Shown here one piece after another: positions 51,313 to 60,367 of a stretch of DNA of 64,000 nt. Below the pieces are notes generated by a model. The model did no database searches. It had not been told where the DNA came from and saw only the letters and a list, made by a program, of their open reading frames with translations. This stretch comes from Mycobacterium sp. KBS0706 (GTDB lineage Bacteria > Pseudomonadota > Alphaproteobacteria > DSM-16000 > Inquilinaceae): positions 1-64,000 of the forward strand of contig NZ_VCCH02000023.1 in assembly GCF_005938675.2 (NCBI RefSeq). The letters run 5' to 3'. The translations under genes and the position numbers were made by a program. Each line of letters begins with the position of its first letter. The stretch's first letter is position 1.

Positions 51313-52851
51313 ATGCCGGATTCCACGGCTTTTGACGCCTTCGCCGACACCTACCGCGCCGGCAAACCGCAGGTCGTCTGGACCCGCCTCGTCTCCGACC
51401 TCGACACTCCCGTTTCGGCCATGCTCAAGCTGGCCGGGGACGAGCCCTATTCCTTCCTGCTCGAATCGGTCGAAGGCGGTGCCATCCGCGGCCGCTACAG
51501 CGCCATCGGGCTGCGCCCCGACCTGATCTGGCGTTGCCGCGGCGACGCGGTCGAGATCAACCGCCGCGCGCTCGCCGACCTCGATACCTTCGAGCCGGTC
51601 ACTAAGGCGCCGCTCGACAGCCTGCGCGGGCTGATCGCCGAATCGCGCATCGACCTGCCACGCGGCTTCCCGCCACTGGCCGCCGGGCTGTTCGGCTATC
51701 TCGGCTACGACATGGTCCGGCAGATGGAGGCGCTGCCCGACGCCAATCCGGACACGCTGGGCGTGCCGGATTCGATCATGATGCGGCCGACCATCGTCTG
51801 CGTCTTCGACACCATCGCCGACGTCGTCACCATCGTCACCCCGGTGTTCCCAGATACGGCGGTGACGGCGGAGAAGGCACATGAGGCGGCGTGCGAGCGG
51901 CTGTCGGACGTGGTCGCCCGCTTCGAATCCAGCCTGCCGCACCGCGAGGCGGCGGCCGAGGGCAACCTGCCGGCCCTGCCCGAGCCGAGCTCGAACATGA
52001 CGCGGGAGGAGTATCACGCGGCGGTCGAGCGGGCGAAGGAGTACATCCGCGCCGGCGACATCTTCCAGGTGGTGCTGTCGCAGCGCTTCTCGCTGCCCTT
52101 CACCCTGCCGCCCTTCGCCCTGTACCGGGCACTGCGGCGGCTGAACCCGTCGCCCTTCCTGGTGTTCCAGAACTTCCGGGACTTCGCCATCGTCGGGTCG
52201 AGCCCGGAGATCCTGGTACGGCTGCGCGACGGCGAGGTCACCATCCGGCCGATCGCCGGCACCCGGCCGCGCGGCGCCACGCCGGAGGAGGATGTGGCGC
52301 TGGAGCAGGATCTGCTGGCCGACCCGAAAGAGCGGGCCGAGCACCTGATGCTGCTGGATCTCGGCCGCAACGATGTCGGCCGGGTGGCGCAGATCGGCTC
52401 GGTCAGGGTCACCGACCGCTTCATCGTCGAGCGCTATTCCCACGTCATGCACATCGTATCCAACGTCGTCGGCCGGATCGCGCCGGAGCACGACGCCATC
52501 GCCGCCCTGTCCGCCGGCTTCCCGGCCGGCACCACCAGCGGCGCGCCGAAGGTGCGGGCGATGGAGATCATCGACGAGCTGGAGGTGGCGCGGCGCGGCG
52601 TCTATGCCGGGGCGATGGGCTATTTCGGCGCCAATGGCGACATGGACACCTGTATCGCCCTGCGCACCGCGGTGGTGAAGGACGACACCCTCTACATCCA
52701 GGCCGGCGGCGGCGTCGTCGCCGACAGCAGCCCGGAGGGGGAGTACCAGGAGACCCGCAACAAGGCGCGGGCGCTGGTGCGCGCCGCCGAAGATGCGGTA
52801 CGCTTCGCCAACCGGCCGCGCAACGGCAACCGGCCCATGGGTCATGTGTAG
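51313..52851 (+). CDS. trpE: Anthranilate synthase component I
   Basis: A 512-residue chorismate-binding enzyme. The N-terminal domain carries the LLESVEGG tryptophan-feedback motif (about 46-53). The catalytic half contains GDIFQVVLSQRFS, IRPIAGTRPRGATPEED, LLDLGRNDVGRV and TTSGAPKVRAMEIIDELE, all typical. With TrpG it makes anthranilate from chorismate and glutamine. It heads the trpEGDC-moaC-moeA cluster. The 210 bp upstream contain a hairpin and a short ribosome-bound-looking frame with Trp codons, discussed as a possible leader. Confidence 0.97.
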   Translation: MPDSTAFDAFADTYRAGKPQVVWTRLVSDLDTPVSAMLKLAGDEPYSFLLESVEGGAIRGRYSAIGLRPDLIWRCRGDAVEINRRALADLDTFEPVTKAPLDSLRGLIAESRIDLPRGFPPLAAGLFGYLGYDMVRQMEALPDANPDTLGVPDSIMMRPTIVCVFDTIADVVTIVTPVFPDTAVTAEKAHEAACERLSDVVARFESSLPHREAAAEGNLPALPEPSSNMTREEYHAAVERAKEYIRAGDIFQVVLSQRFSLPFTLPPFALYRALRRLNPSPFLVFQNFRDFAIVGSSPEILVRLRDGEVTIRPIAGTRPRGATPEEDVALEQDLLADPKERAEHLMLLDLGRNDVGRVAQIGSVRVTDRFIVERYSHVMHIVSNVVGRIAPEHDAIAALSAGFPAGTTSGAPKVRAMEIIDELEVARRGVYAGAMGYFGANGDMDTCIALRTAVVKDDTLYIQAGGGVVADSSPEGEYQETRNKARALVRAAEDAVRFANRPRNGNRPMGHV

Positions 52852-52942
52852 AAACCGAACCCCTTCGCAGCAGCATCGATGGTGAGGCCGGCCGGATTCC
52901 CGCCGTTCCTCCCCATTCCCTTGCCTCGAAAGGGCAATCTCC

Positions 52943-53527
52943 ATGCTTCTGCTGATCGATAACTACGACAGCTTCACCTACAACCTGGTGCACTACCTCG
53001 GCGAGCTCGGGGCGGACACCGAGGTCCGCCGCAACGACGCGCTGACGGTCGACGAGGCGCTGGCGCTGCGGCCCGACGGCATCGTCCTCTCGCCCGGCCC
53101 CTGCGACCCGGACAAGGCCGGCATCTGCATCGACCTGATCCGGGCCGCGGCCGGCCGGGTGCCGGTGTTCGGCGTCTGCCTGGGCCACCAGGCGATCGGC
53201 CAGGTGTTCGGCGGCCGCATCGTCCGGGCACCGGAGCCGATGCACGGCAAGATCAGCCCGGTGCATCACCATGGCGGCGGCGTGCTGGCCGGGCTGCCGG
53301 ATAATTTCGAGGCCACCCGCTACCATTCGCTGACCATCGCACCTGACAGCATGCCGGACAGCCTGGAGGCCACGGCCTGGACCGAGGACGGGGTGATCAT
53401 GGCGCTGCGGCACAAGACCCTGCCGATCCACGGCGTGCAGTTCCATCCGGAGAGCATCGCCTCGCAGTTCGGCCACAAGATCCTGCAGAACTTCCTGGCC
53501 ATTGCCGAGCGGCGGAACGCGGCATGA
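52943..53527 (+). CDS. trpG: Anthranilate synthase component II (glutamine amidotransferase)
   Basis: A 194-residue class I glutamine amidotransferase. The oxyanion region is [12 protein letters not shown], the nucleophile Cys is in [10 protein letters not shown] (about residue 79), and the His-Glu pair is in VQFHPES (about 169-175). It supplies ammonia to TrpE. It follows trpE by 91 bp and overlaps trpD by 4 bp (ATGA). It may also serve para-aminobenzoate synthesis, as PabA. Confidence 0.95.
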   Translation: MLLLIDNYDSFTYNLVHYLGELGADTEVRRNDALTVDEALALRPDGIVLSPGPCDPDKAGICIDLIRAAAGRVPVFGVCLGHQAIGQVFGGRIVRAPEPMHGKISPVHHHGGGVLAGLPDNFEATRYHSLTIAPDSMPDSLEATAWTEDGVIMALRHKTLPIHGVQFHPESIASQFGHKILQNFLAIAERRNAA

Positions 53528-54549
53528 CGACCGAAATGCGACCCTTCATCGCCAAGGCCGCCCTTGGCCAGCCGCTGGACGCCGCCGACGCCCGTGCCGC
53601 CTTCGAGATCATCATGTCCGGCGAGGCGACGCCGGCGCAGATCGGCGGCTTCCTGATGGCGCTGCGTGTCCGCGGCGAGACGCCGGAGGAGATCGCCGCC
53701 GCCGCCCGGGTGATGCGCGACAAGGCGGTGACGATCGACGCGCCGGCGGGCGCCATCGACTGCTGCGGCACCGGCGGCGACAATTCCGGCTCCTTCAACG
53801 TCTCGACCGCCGTCTCCTTCGTGCTGGCCGGGGCCGGCGTGCCGGTGGCCAAGCACGGCAACCGCGCCGCCTCCAGCCTGACCGGGGCCGCCAACGTCCT
53901 GGCCGAGCTCGGCATCAATGTCGAGGCGCCGCCGGAGGTGATGCGGGAAGCGCTGTGGGAGGCCCAGATCGGCTTCCTGTTCGCGCCGCTGTACCACAGC
54001 GCCATGCGCCATGTCGGCCCGGCGCGGCAGGAGCTGGGCACCCGCACCATCTTCAACCTGCTCGGGCCCCTGGCCAACCCGGCCGGGGTCAAGCGCCAGC
54101 TGCTCGGCGTCTTCGCCGAGGCCTGGGTCGAGCCGGTGGCGCAGGCGCTGAACCAGCTGGGCAGCGAGACCGCCTGGGTGGTGCATGGCAGCGACGGGCT
54201 CGACGAGATGACCACCACCGGCCCGACGGCGGTGGCCGAGCTGCGCGGCGGTCAGATCCGGCGCCTGACGGTGACGCCGGAGGATGCCGGGCTGCGCCGC
54301 GCCGTGCCCGAGGATCTCAAGGGCGGCGATCCCGCCACCAACGCGGCTGCCCTGCGTGCCGTGCTGGGCGGCACCCACGGCGCTTATCGCGACATCGTGC
54401 TGCTGAATGCCGCAGCCTGTTTCATCGTCGCCGACCGGGCCTCTACACTGACCGACGGCGCCGCCCTTGCGGCCCGCACCATCGACGACGGTTCGGCCGC
54501 CCACGTCCTCGAGCGGCTGGCCCGGATCACCAGCCAGGGAACGGCATGA
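53524..54549 (+). CDS. trpD: Anthranilate phosphoribosyltransferase
   Basis: A 341-residue enzyme that transfers phosphoribose to anthranilate. It shows the PRPP-binding [15 protein letters not shown] (about 77-91), KHGNRAASS (about 105-113), and LGPLANPA (about 178-185). It overlaps trpG at its start and trpC at its end, both by ATGA, so the cluster is translated as a coupled unit. Confidence 0.97.
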   Translation: MTTEMRPFIAKAALGQPLDAADARAAFEIIMSGEATPAQIGGFLMALRVRGETPEEIAAAARVMRDKAVTIDAPAGAIDCCGTGGDNSGSFNVSTAVSFVLAGAGVPVAKHGNRAASSLTGAANVLAELGINVEAPPEVMREALWEAQIGFLFAPLYHSAMRHVGPARQELGTRTIFNLLGPLANPAGVKRQLLGVFAEAWVEPVAQALNQLGSETAWVVHGSDGLDEMTTTGPTAVAELRGGQIRRLTVTPEDAGLRRAVPEDLKGGDPATNAAALRAVLGGTHGAYRDIVLLNAAACFIVADRASTLTDGAALAARTIDDGSAAHVLERLARITSQGTA

Positions 54550-55367
54550 GCGATACCCTCACCCGCATCGTCGCGGACAAGCGCCGGCACATCGAGGCCC
54601 GCAAAGCGGCAGTGCCGCCGGCCGAGATCGTCCGGCTGGCGGAGCTCGCCGACCGGGCCGCACCGCCGCGCGGCTTCGTCGCGGCGCTGCGCCGGGCGCA
54701 GGCGGAAGGCCGCTACGGCCTGATCGCCGAGATCAAGAAGGCGTCGCCGTCGAAGGGACTGATCCGCCCGGATTTCGACCCGCCGTCCCTTGCCCGCGCC
54801 TATCGCGACGGCGGCGCCAGCTGCCTGTCGGTGCTGACCGACGTGCCGTATTTCCAGGGCGCCGACGAATACCTGACCGCCGCCCGCAACGCCGTCGAGC
54901 TGCCGGTGCTGCGCAAGGACTTCATGGTCGATCCCTACCAGGTCGTCGAGGCCCGGGCGCTGGGCGCCGACTGCATCCTGCTGATCATGGCGGCGCTGGA
55001 CGACGCCACCGCCCGCGAGCTGGAGCAAGCGGCGATCGACGCCGGCATGGACGTGCTGGTCGAGGTGCATGATGCCGCCGAGCTGGACCGGGCCCTGAAG
55101 CTGCGATCGCCGCTGCTCGGCATCAACAACCGCAACCTCAAGACCCTGCAGGTCGACCTCGCCACCACCGAGGCGCTGGCGGCGCAGGTGCCGGGCGACC
55201 TGCTGCTGGTCTCCGAGAGCGGCCTGTCCGCCCCGGCCGACCTCGCCCGCATGGCCCGCGCCGGCGCCACCGCCTTCCTGATCGGCGAAAGCCTGATGCG
55301 GCACGACGACGTCGCCGCCGCCACCCGCGCCCTGCTGGCGCCGGATGCGAGATCCTCGGCGGCATGA
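54546..55367 (+). CDS. trpC: Indole-3-glycerol phosphate synthase
   Basis: A 273-residue (beta/alpha)8 enzyme closing the indole ring. Motifs are [11 protein letters not shown] with the catalytic Lys (about 59-69), [17 protein letters not shown] with catalytic Lys, GINNRNLKT and VSESGL. It is a stand-alone enzyme, not fused to TrpF. It overlaps trpD and moaC by 4 bp. Confidence 0.97.
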   Translation: MSDTLTRIVADKRRHIEARKAAVPPAEIVRLAELADRAAPPRGFVAALRRAQAEGRYGLIAEIKKASPSKGLIRPDFDPPSLARAYRDGGASCLSVLTDVPYFQGADEYLTAARNAVELPVLRKDFMVDPYQVVEARALGADCILLIMAALDDATARELEQAAIDAGMDVLVEVHDAAELDRALKLRSPLLGINNRNLKTLQVDLATTEALAAQVPGDLLLVSESGLSAPADLARMARAGATAFLIGESLMRHDDVAAATRALLAPDARSSAA

Positions 55368-55846
55368 CCGGCGAGCTGACCCATTTCGATGCGGCCGGCC
55401 AGGCGCGCATGGTCGACGTCTCCGGCAAGGAGGCGACGGTGCGGGTGGCTCGGGCCGGCTGCCGGGTCGAGATGAAGCCGGAGACGCTGGCGCTGATCGC
55501 CTCCGGCGGCCATGCCAAGGGCGACGTGCTGGGCATCGCCCGCATCGCCGGCATCATGGCCGCCAAGCGCACATCCGACCTGATCCCGCTGTGCCACCCG
55601 CTGCCGCTGTCCAGCGTCGAGCTGGCGCTGCGCTGCGACGCCGACCACAGCCGGGTCGAGATCGAGGCCACGGTCAAGGTCACCCACCGCACCGGGGTGG
55701 AGATGGAGGCGCTGACCGCCGCCTCGGTCGCCGCGCTGACCGTCTACGACATGTGCAAGGCGGTGGATCGCGGCATGGTCGTGACCGATCTGCGTCTGCT
55801 GCACAAATCCGGTGGCCGGTCAGGCACATACGAGGCCCAGCCATGA
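55364..55846 (+). CDS. moaC: Cyclic pyranopterin monophosphate synthase
   Basis: A 160-residue MoaC, acting with MoaA in the first step of molybdenum cofactor synthesis. It contains [22 protein letters not shown] with the conserved Lys and His, and [13 protein letters not shown]. It overlaps trpC and moeA by ATGA junctions, so cofactor synthesis is tied to the trp transcript, as in related alphaproteobacteria. Confidence 0.97.
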   Translation: MTGELTHFDAAGQARMVDVSGKEATVRVARAGCRVEMKPETLALIASGGHAKGDVLGIARIAGIMAAKRTSDLIPLCHPLPLSSVELALRCDADHSRVEIEATVKVTHRTGVEMEALTAASVAALTVYDMCKAVDRGMVVTDLRLLHKSGGRSGTYEAQP

Positions 55847-57042
55847 TCCCGGTCGCCGAGGCCCGCGCCCGCATCCTGTCCGCCTTCGCGGCTCTGCCGG
55901 CCGAGACCGTGCCCCTGCCCGCCGGGCTGGGGCGGATTCTGGCCGAGCCGGTGGTGGCGCGGCTGACCCAGCCGCCGCTCGACGTCTCCGCCATGGATGG
56001 CTGGGCGGTGCGGGCGGCCGACGTCGCTTCCGTCCCCGCGACCCTGCGCCGGATCGGCGAAGTGCCGGCCGGCGGCCGCTTCGAGGGCACGGTCGGTCCC
56101 GGGCAATGCGTCCGCATCTTCACCGGCGCGCCGCTGCCCGACGGCGCCGACGCCGTGGTGCTGCAGGAGGACACCGATTCCGAGGGCGAGCGGGTCACCG
56201 TGCGCGAGGGCGTCGCCGCCGGTCGCCATGTGCGCAAGGCCGGACTCGATTTCCGCGCCGGCGACGTGCTGCTGCAGCCCGGCCGGCGCCTGACCGCGCG
56301 CGACATCGGCATCGCCGCCTCGGCCAACCATCCCTGGCTGCATGTGCGCCGCCGGCCGCGCGTGGCGGTGCTGGCGACCGGCGACGAGATCGTGCTGCCG
56401 GGCGAGGCGCTGGGGCCGAGCCAGATCGTCAGCTCCAACAGCCATGCGCTGGCCGCCCTGATCCGCAGCTGCGGCGGCGACCCGGTCGATCTCGGCATCG
56501 CCCGCGACAATGCCGAATCGCTGGCGGCGCTGGCCGCGGGCGCCCGCGGCGCCGACCTGATCGTCACCACCGGCGGCGCTTCGGTCGGCGAGCACGACCT
56601 GATCCGCTCGGTGCTTGGGGAGCGCGGCCTGGCGCTCGATTTCTGGACGATCGCGATGCGGCCGGGCAAGCCGCTGATGTTCGGCCGACTCGGCGACACG
56701 CCGCTGCTCGGCCTGCCCGGCAACCCGGTCTCGACCATGGTCTGCGGCTGGCTGTTCCTGCGCCCGGCGATCTGGGCCTTGCAGGGGGCCGCGGCGCCGG
56801 ACAATCGCGTGACTGCGGCGCTGGGCCGCGACCTGCCGGCCAATGACCGGCGCGAGGATTATCTGCGGGCGCGGATTGAGCGGAGCGGTTCCGGCTATGT
56901 CGCCACTCCGTTCCCGGCCCAGGACAGCTCGATGCTGTCGCTCCTGGCGGCCGCCGACGGGCTGGTAGTCCGCCCGCCTCATGCGCTCGCCGCGGCGCGC
57001 GGCGAGGCGGTCGAGGCGGTGCTGTTCGGCGACGGGATCTGA
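55843..57042 (+). CDS. moeA: Molybdopterin molybdotransferase
   Basis: A 399-residue MoeA that inserts molybdate into the pterin. Visible are [17 protein letters not shown] (about 46-62), [25 protein letters not shown], and the MPT-binding [11 protein letters not shown] (about 242-252) followed by LPGNPVSTM. It is the last gene of the coupled cluster; lexA begins 130 bp later under its own control region. Confidence 0.96.
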   Translation: MIPVAEARARILSAFAALPAETVPLPAGLGRILAEPVVARLTQPPLDVSAMDGWAVRAADVASVPATLRRIGEVPAGGRFEGTVGPGQCVRIFTGAPLPDGADAVVLQEDTDSEGERVTVREGVAAGRHVRKAGLDFRAGDVLLQPGRRLTARDIGIAASANHPWLHVRRRPRVAVLATGDEIVLPGEALGPSQIVSSNSHALAALIRSCGGDPVDLGIARDNAESLAALAAGARGADLIVTTGGASVGEHDLIRSVLGERGLALDFWTIAMRPGKPLMFGRLGDTPLLGLPGNPVSTMVCGWLFLRPAIWALQGAAAPDNRVTAALGRDLPANDRREDYLRARIERSGSGYVATPFPAQDSSMLSLLAAADGLVVRPPHALAAARGEAVEAVLFGDGI

Positions 57043-57109
57043 CGCGGCGATCGTTACAAGGAAGTAAAGAACCGAGGGTGCCACAGTTAGGCGCTTGTGT
57101 TTTTGTTTT

Positions 57110-57125
57110 GTTCCTCCTAATGTTC
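57110..57125 (+). promoter_or_regulatory. SOS-box-like direct repeat before lexA
   Basis: GTTC (57110-57113) and GTTC (57122-57125) separated by eight bases. The alphaproteobacterial LexA box is GTTC-N7-GTTC, so the spacing is one base longer than consensus. It lies 48 bp upstream of the lexA start in a T-rich stretch, where an autoregulatory site is expected. Confidence 0.5.
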
Positions 57126-57172
57126 TCTCCAGGGATTCGGCCGCGCCGCGGCCCCTGCGAACGGAGGATGCC

Positions 57173-57901
57173 TTGCTGACGCGAAAGCAACAGGAGTTGT
57201 TGTTGTTCGTTCACCGCCGTCTGGAGGCGGACGGCGTCAGTCCTTCCTTCGACGAGATGAAGGATGCCCTGGCCCTGAAGTCGAAGTCCGGCATCCATCG
57301 ACTGATCACCGGCCTCGAAGAGCGCGGATTTATTCGGCGACTGCCGCATCGGGCGCGGGCGCTGGAGGTGCTTCGTCTGCCGGACTGCCTGAAGTCGGAC
57401 GCACCGACGGCGGCGCCGGCCGAGGATGACAACGTTGTCCCTTTCCGGCCGCTGCGCTCTGATGCCGTTCTGCCCGGCCGCAAGCTGGAACGCGCCGATC
57501 TCAACAACCCCGAGCTCGGCGTCCGCCTGCCGCTCTACGGCCGGATCGCCGCCGGCATGCCGATCGAGGCGCTGCGGGACCAGTCCAACTACGCCGAGGT
57601 GCCGGCCTCGCTGCTCGGACCCGGCGAGCACTACGCGCTCGAAGTCGCCGGCGACAGCATGGTCGAGGCCGGAATCCTGGACGGCGACACCGTCATCATC
57701 CGGCGCTGCGACGCGGCCGATCCCGGCACCATCGTCGTCGCCCTGGTCGACGACAACGAGGTGACGCTGAAGCGGCTGCGCAAGAAGGGCGCCTCGGTCG
57801 GGCTGGAGGCCGCCAATCCGGCCTACGAGACCCGCTACCTGCCCACCGACCGCGTTCGCATCCAGGGGCGCCTGATCGGGTTGCTGCGGACCTATTCTTA
57901 G
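57173..57901 (+). CDS. lexA: SOS repressor LexA
   Basis: A 242-residue LexA. The N-terminal helix-turn-helix ([47 protein letters not shown]) is of alphaproteobacterial type. The self-cleavage bond is Ala127-Gly128 (RIAAGMP), with nucleophile Ser162 (GDSM) and base Lys200 (VTLKRL). The translation start is TTG 57173, set by GGAGG six bases upstream and by homology of the first residues; the nearby ATG is out of frame. It follows moeA as in many alphaproteobacteria. Confidence 0.94.
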   Translation: MLTRKQQELLLFVHRRLEADGVSPSFDEMKDALALKSKSGIHRLITGLEERGFIRRLPHRARALEVLRLPDCLKSDAPTAAPAEDDNVVPFRPLRSDAVLPGRKLERADLNNPELGVRLPLYGRIAAGMPIEALRDQSNYAEVPASLLGPGEHYALEVAGDSMVEAGILDGDTVIIRRCDAADPGTIVVALVDDNEVTLKRLRKKGASVGLEAANPAYETRYLPTDRVRIQGRLIGLLRTYS

Positions 57902-57921
57902 GCTCCTGCTCCCCTGCTCGG

Positions 57922-58953
57922 GTGGATCGTGATCGCGTGAGGCGCTCCAGCAGCGGCCGGGCCGGCGGCGCCGAACGGGTCACGGCGCAGCAGGTCGCGG
58001 CGGCAGCCGGCGTGTCGATCTCCGCCGTCTCCCGTACCTTCACCAAGGACGCCAGCGTCTCGCCCCGGATGCGGGCCCGGGTCCTGGCGGCGGCGGAGGC
58101 GCTGGGCTACCGCCCCAACCAGCTGGCGCGCAGCCTGATGACCGGCCGGACCGAGCTGGTCGGGCTGGTCTCGAGCCATTTTGCCAATCCCGCCTTCATG
58201 GATGTGTTCGACCTGTTCACGCGGGAGCTGCAGCGCCGCGGGCTGCGGCCGCTGATCGCCAACCTGTCGGAGGATGGCGGCGCCGATTCCGCTCTCGACA
58301 TGATGCTACAATACAATGTCGACGCCGTGCTGATCGCCACCTCCGCACCGCCCGAAGGCTTCGCCGACTCCTGCGCCCGCGCCGGGCTGCCGGTGGTGCA
58401 TGTGTTCGGCCGGGCGGGGGCGGCAGTGCCGGTGGTGACGGTCGACAATGTCGCCGGCGGCCGCCTGGTCGCCGGAGCGATGCTGGCGCGCGGCCTGCGG
58501 CAGTTGGCCTTCCTCGGCGGGGCCGAAACCGATTCGTCGTCGATCGACCGTGCCGCGGGCTTCGCCCAGGGGCTGGCGGCGGCCGGCCTGCGGCCCTTGG
58601 CCGTGGACTTCGCCGGCGATTATTCGCATGAGCATGGCCGCCGCGGCATGCACGCTTTGCTCGACCGGCTCCGGCCGCAGGCGGTGTTCTGCGGCGACGA
58701 CATCCTGGCGCTCGGCGCCCTCGACGCCTGCCGCGAACGCGGCCTGGCGGTGCCGGGAGAGATCGGCATCGTCGGCTTCGACGACATGCCCTTGGCCGCC
58801 TGGCCCGGCTACCGCCTGACCACGGTCCGCCAGCCGATGGCCGAGATGGTGCGCCACGCCATCGACCAGATCGCCGCCCGCCTGGCCGATTCCGACCACC
58901 CGATCCAGGGCCGGCTGTTCGACATCGCCCTGGTGGAACGGGACAGCCTTTAG
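57922..58953 (+). CDS. LacI family transcriptional regulator
   Basis: A 343-residue regulator. The N-terminal helix-turn-helix reads VTAQQVAAAAGVSISAVSRTFTKDASVSPRMRARVLAAAEALGYRPN (about 20-66). A periplasmic-binding-protein-like sensor domain follows, with GLVSSHFANPAF and PGEIGIVGFDDMP. The start is GTG 57922 or 57937. A perfect 28-bp palindrome of LacI-family type lies 2.6 kb downstream, between the Gfo/Idh/MocA and PhyH genes, which are its likely targets. Its stop overlaps the convergent tetR-type gene by 4 bp. Confidence 0.88.
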   Translation: MDRDRVRRSSSGRAGGAERVTAQQVAAAAGVSISAVSRTFTKDASVSPRMRARVLAAAEALGYRPNQLARSLMTGRTELVGLVSSHFANPAFMDVFDLFTRELQRRGLRPLIANLSEDGGADSALDMMLQYNVDAVLIATSAPPEGFADSCARAGLPVVHVFGRAGAAVPVVTVDNVAGGRLVAGAMLARGLRQLAFLGGAETDSSSIDRAAGFAQGLAAAGLRPLAVDFAGDYSHEHGRRGMHALLDRLRPQAVFCGDDILALGALDACRERGLAVPGEIGIVGFDDMPLAAWPGYRLTTVRQPMAEMVRHAIDQIAARLADSDHPIQGRLFDIALVERDSL

Positions 58954-59570
58954 GCGCCGGTCCGCAGCCCCTCCAGGTACCGCATCAGCTGCCGCGCGCA
59001 GGCCTCCAGCGGCGTGACGTCCTGCTGCGCCTTGGCCTGGGCCATTGCCCCGGAATAGGTGGCGACGATGAAGGCGGCGAGGTCGTCGGCATCTGCTTCG
59101 GCCAGCCGGCCGGCTGCCTGGTCGGCGCGCAGCCGGGCCGCGATCGCCGCTCGCCACTCCTCGAACACCGCCTGCATTGCCGAACGGAACTCCGGATCGG
59201 CCAGGGACAGCTCCAGCGCCAGGTTGTTCAGCGGGCAGCCGGACACGGCGCCACGCTGCCGCAACCCAGCGGCAATGCCGTCGAGCACACCGGCGATACC
59301 GTCGAGGGCATCCGGCGCCGTGCGCACCGGTTCGATCCAGGTCTCGTCCACCGCCGCCGCCACCCGGTCGCGGATCACGGCGAGGCCGAGCGCCTTCTTG
59401 GTCGGAAAGTGATGGTACAGCGCGCCGCCCGTCACCCCGGCCTCGCGCATCAGCTCATGCATGCCGGTGGCCTGGTAGCCGCGAGTCTGGAACGCCTGCG
59501 CCGCCACGTCCAGCAGGCGCCGGCGCATGCCTTCGGGGTCGTAGCTGCGCTTTTGCCTGCTCTCGGTCAT
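58950..59570 (-). CDS. TetR family transcriptional repressor
   Basis: A 206-residue TetR protein. The DNA-binding part (about 14-60) reads RRRLLDVAAQAFQTRGYQATGMHELMREAGVTGGALYHHFPTKKALG. The C-terminal ligand domain has GCPLNNLALELS near 110, as in the group that controls NIPSNAP or reductase genes. It is divergent from the NIPSNAP gene. The 86-bp gap holds two 17-bp direct repeats that are its probable operators. Confidence 0.9.
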   Translation of the reverse strand: MTESRQKRSYDPEGMRRRLLDVAAQAFQTRGYQATGMHELMREAGVTGGALYHHFPTKKALGLAVIRDRVAAAVDETWIEPVRTAPDALDGIAGVLDGIAAGLRQRGAVSGCPLNNLALELSLADPEFRSAMQAVFEEWRAAIAARLRADQAAGRLAEADADDLAAFIVATYSGAMAQAKAQQDVTPLEACARQLMRYLEGLRTGA

Positions 59571-59597
59571 TGCCCATCATACCATATTGACTCAACC

Positions 59598-59638
59598 GGA
59601 CAATCAGTCTGTTTTAGAACAGGACAACCAGTCTGTTT
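59598..59638. promoter_or_regulatory. Tandem operators between tetR-type and NIPSNAP genes
   Basis: Two direct repeats, GGACAATCAGTCTGTTT (59598-59614) and GGACAACCAGTCTGTTT (59622-59638), 16 of 17 identical and 24 bp apart. A -35-like TTGACT lies at 59587-59592, so a bound repressor would cover the rightward promoter. Confidence 0.65.
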
Positions 59639-59656
59639 CGACGATGGGAGGCGATC

Positions 59657-60364
59657 ATGCAAGCTGGGACCTTCAGTCCGATCGTGGAGCTGCGGCGCTA
59701 CACGCTGCATCCCGGACAGCGCGACGTTCTGATCACGCTGTTCGACCGCGAGTTCGTCGAGACGCAGGAGGCGGTCGGGATCGAGGTCATCGGCCAGTTC
59801 CGCGATCTCGATGCGCCCGACCACTTCGTCTGGCTGCGCGGCTTTCCGGACCTGCGGTCGCGGACCGAGTCGCTGCGCGCCTTCTATGGCGGGCCGGTGT
59901 GGCAGGCGCATCGCAGCGCCGCCAACGCCACCATGATCGATTCGGACGACGTGCTGCTGCTGCGGCCGGCGCATCCGGATTCGGGCTTCCGGCTCGGCCG
60001 CGACCGCCCTGCCCCGGGCGGCGAAGCGGGCGGGATCATCGTCGCCACCACCTGGCATCTTCGGCCCGAGGCCGAGGCCGGATTCCCCGCGATCTTCGAG
60101 ACCATGCTGGTGCCGATGCTGGGCGATGCCGGCGTGCCGATCCTGGCGAGCTTCGTCAGCGAGCATGGCGAGAACGGCTTCCCGGCCCTGCCGGTGCGCA
60201 AGGATGCACGGGTCTTCGTCTGGTTCTCGCGCCTCCCGGACCGGGCCGCCCATGAGCGCCGCGCGGCAGTTCCCGGCTTCGCCGAGGCGCTGCGGCCGCA
60301 TCTCGCCCGGCCGCCGGAGGTCGCGCTGCTGTCGCCGACGGCCCGGTCGCGCCTGTGCGGCTGA
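59657..60364 (+). CDS. NIPSNAP family protein
   Basis: A 235-residue protein made of two ferredoxin-like NIPSNAP halves. The first begins IVELRRYTLHPGQRDVLITLFDREFVE. The second has IIVATTWHLRPEAEAGFPAIFETMLVPML and ends with a VFVWFSRLPDRAAHERR segment. The biochemical role of bacterial NIPSNAP proteins is not established. The likely start at 59657 follows GGGAGG. The divergent TetR gene and tandem repeats suggest induction by a small molecule. Confidence 0.85.
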   Translation: MQAGTFSPIVELRRYTLHPGQRDVLITLFDREFVETQEAVGIEVIGQFRDLDAPDHFVWLRGFPDLRSRTESLRAFYGGPVWQAHRSAANATMIDSDDVLLLRPAHPDSGFRLGRDRPAPGGEAGGIIVATTWHLRPEAEAGFPAIFETMLVPMLGDAGVPILASFVSEHGENGFPALPVRKDARVFVWFSRLPDRAAHERRAAVPGFAEALRPHLARPPEVALLSPTARSRLCG

Positions 60365-60367
60365 ACC

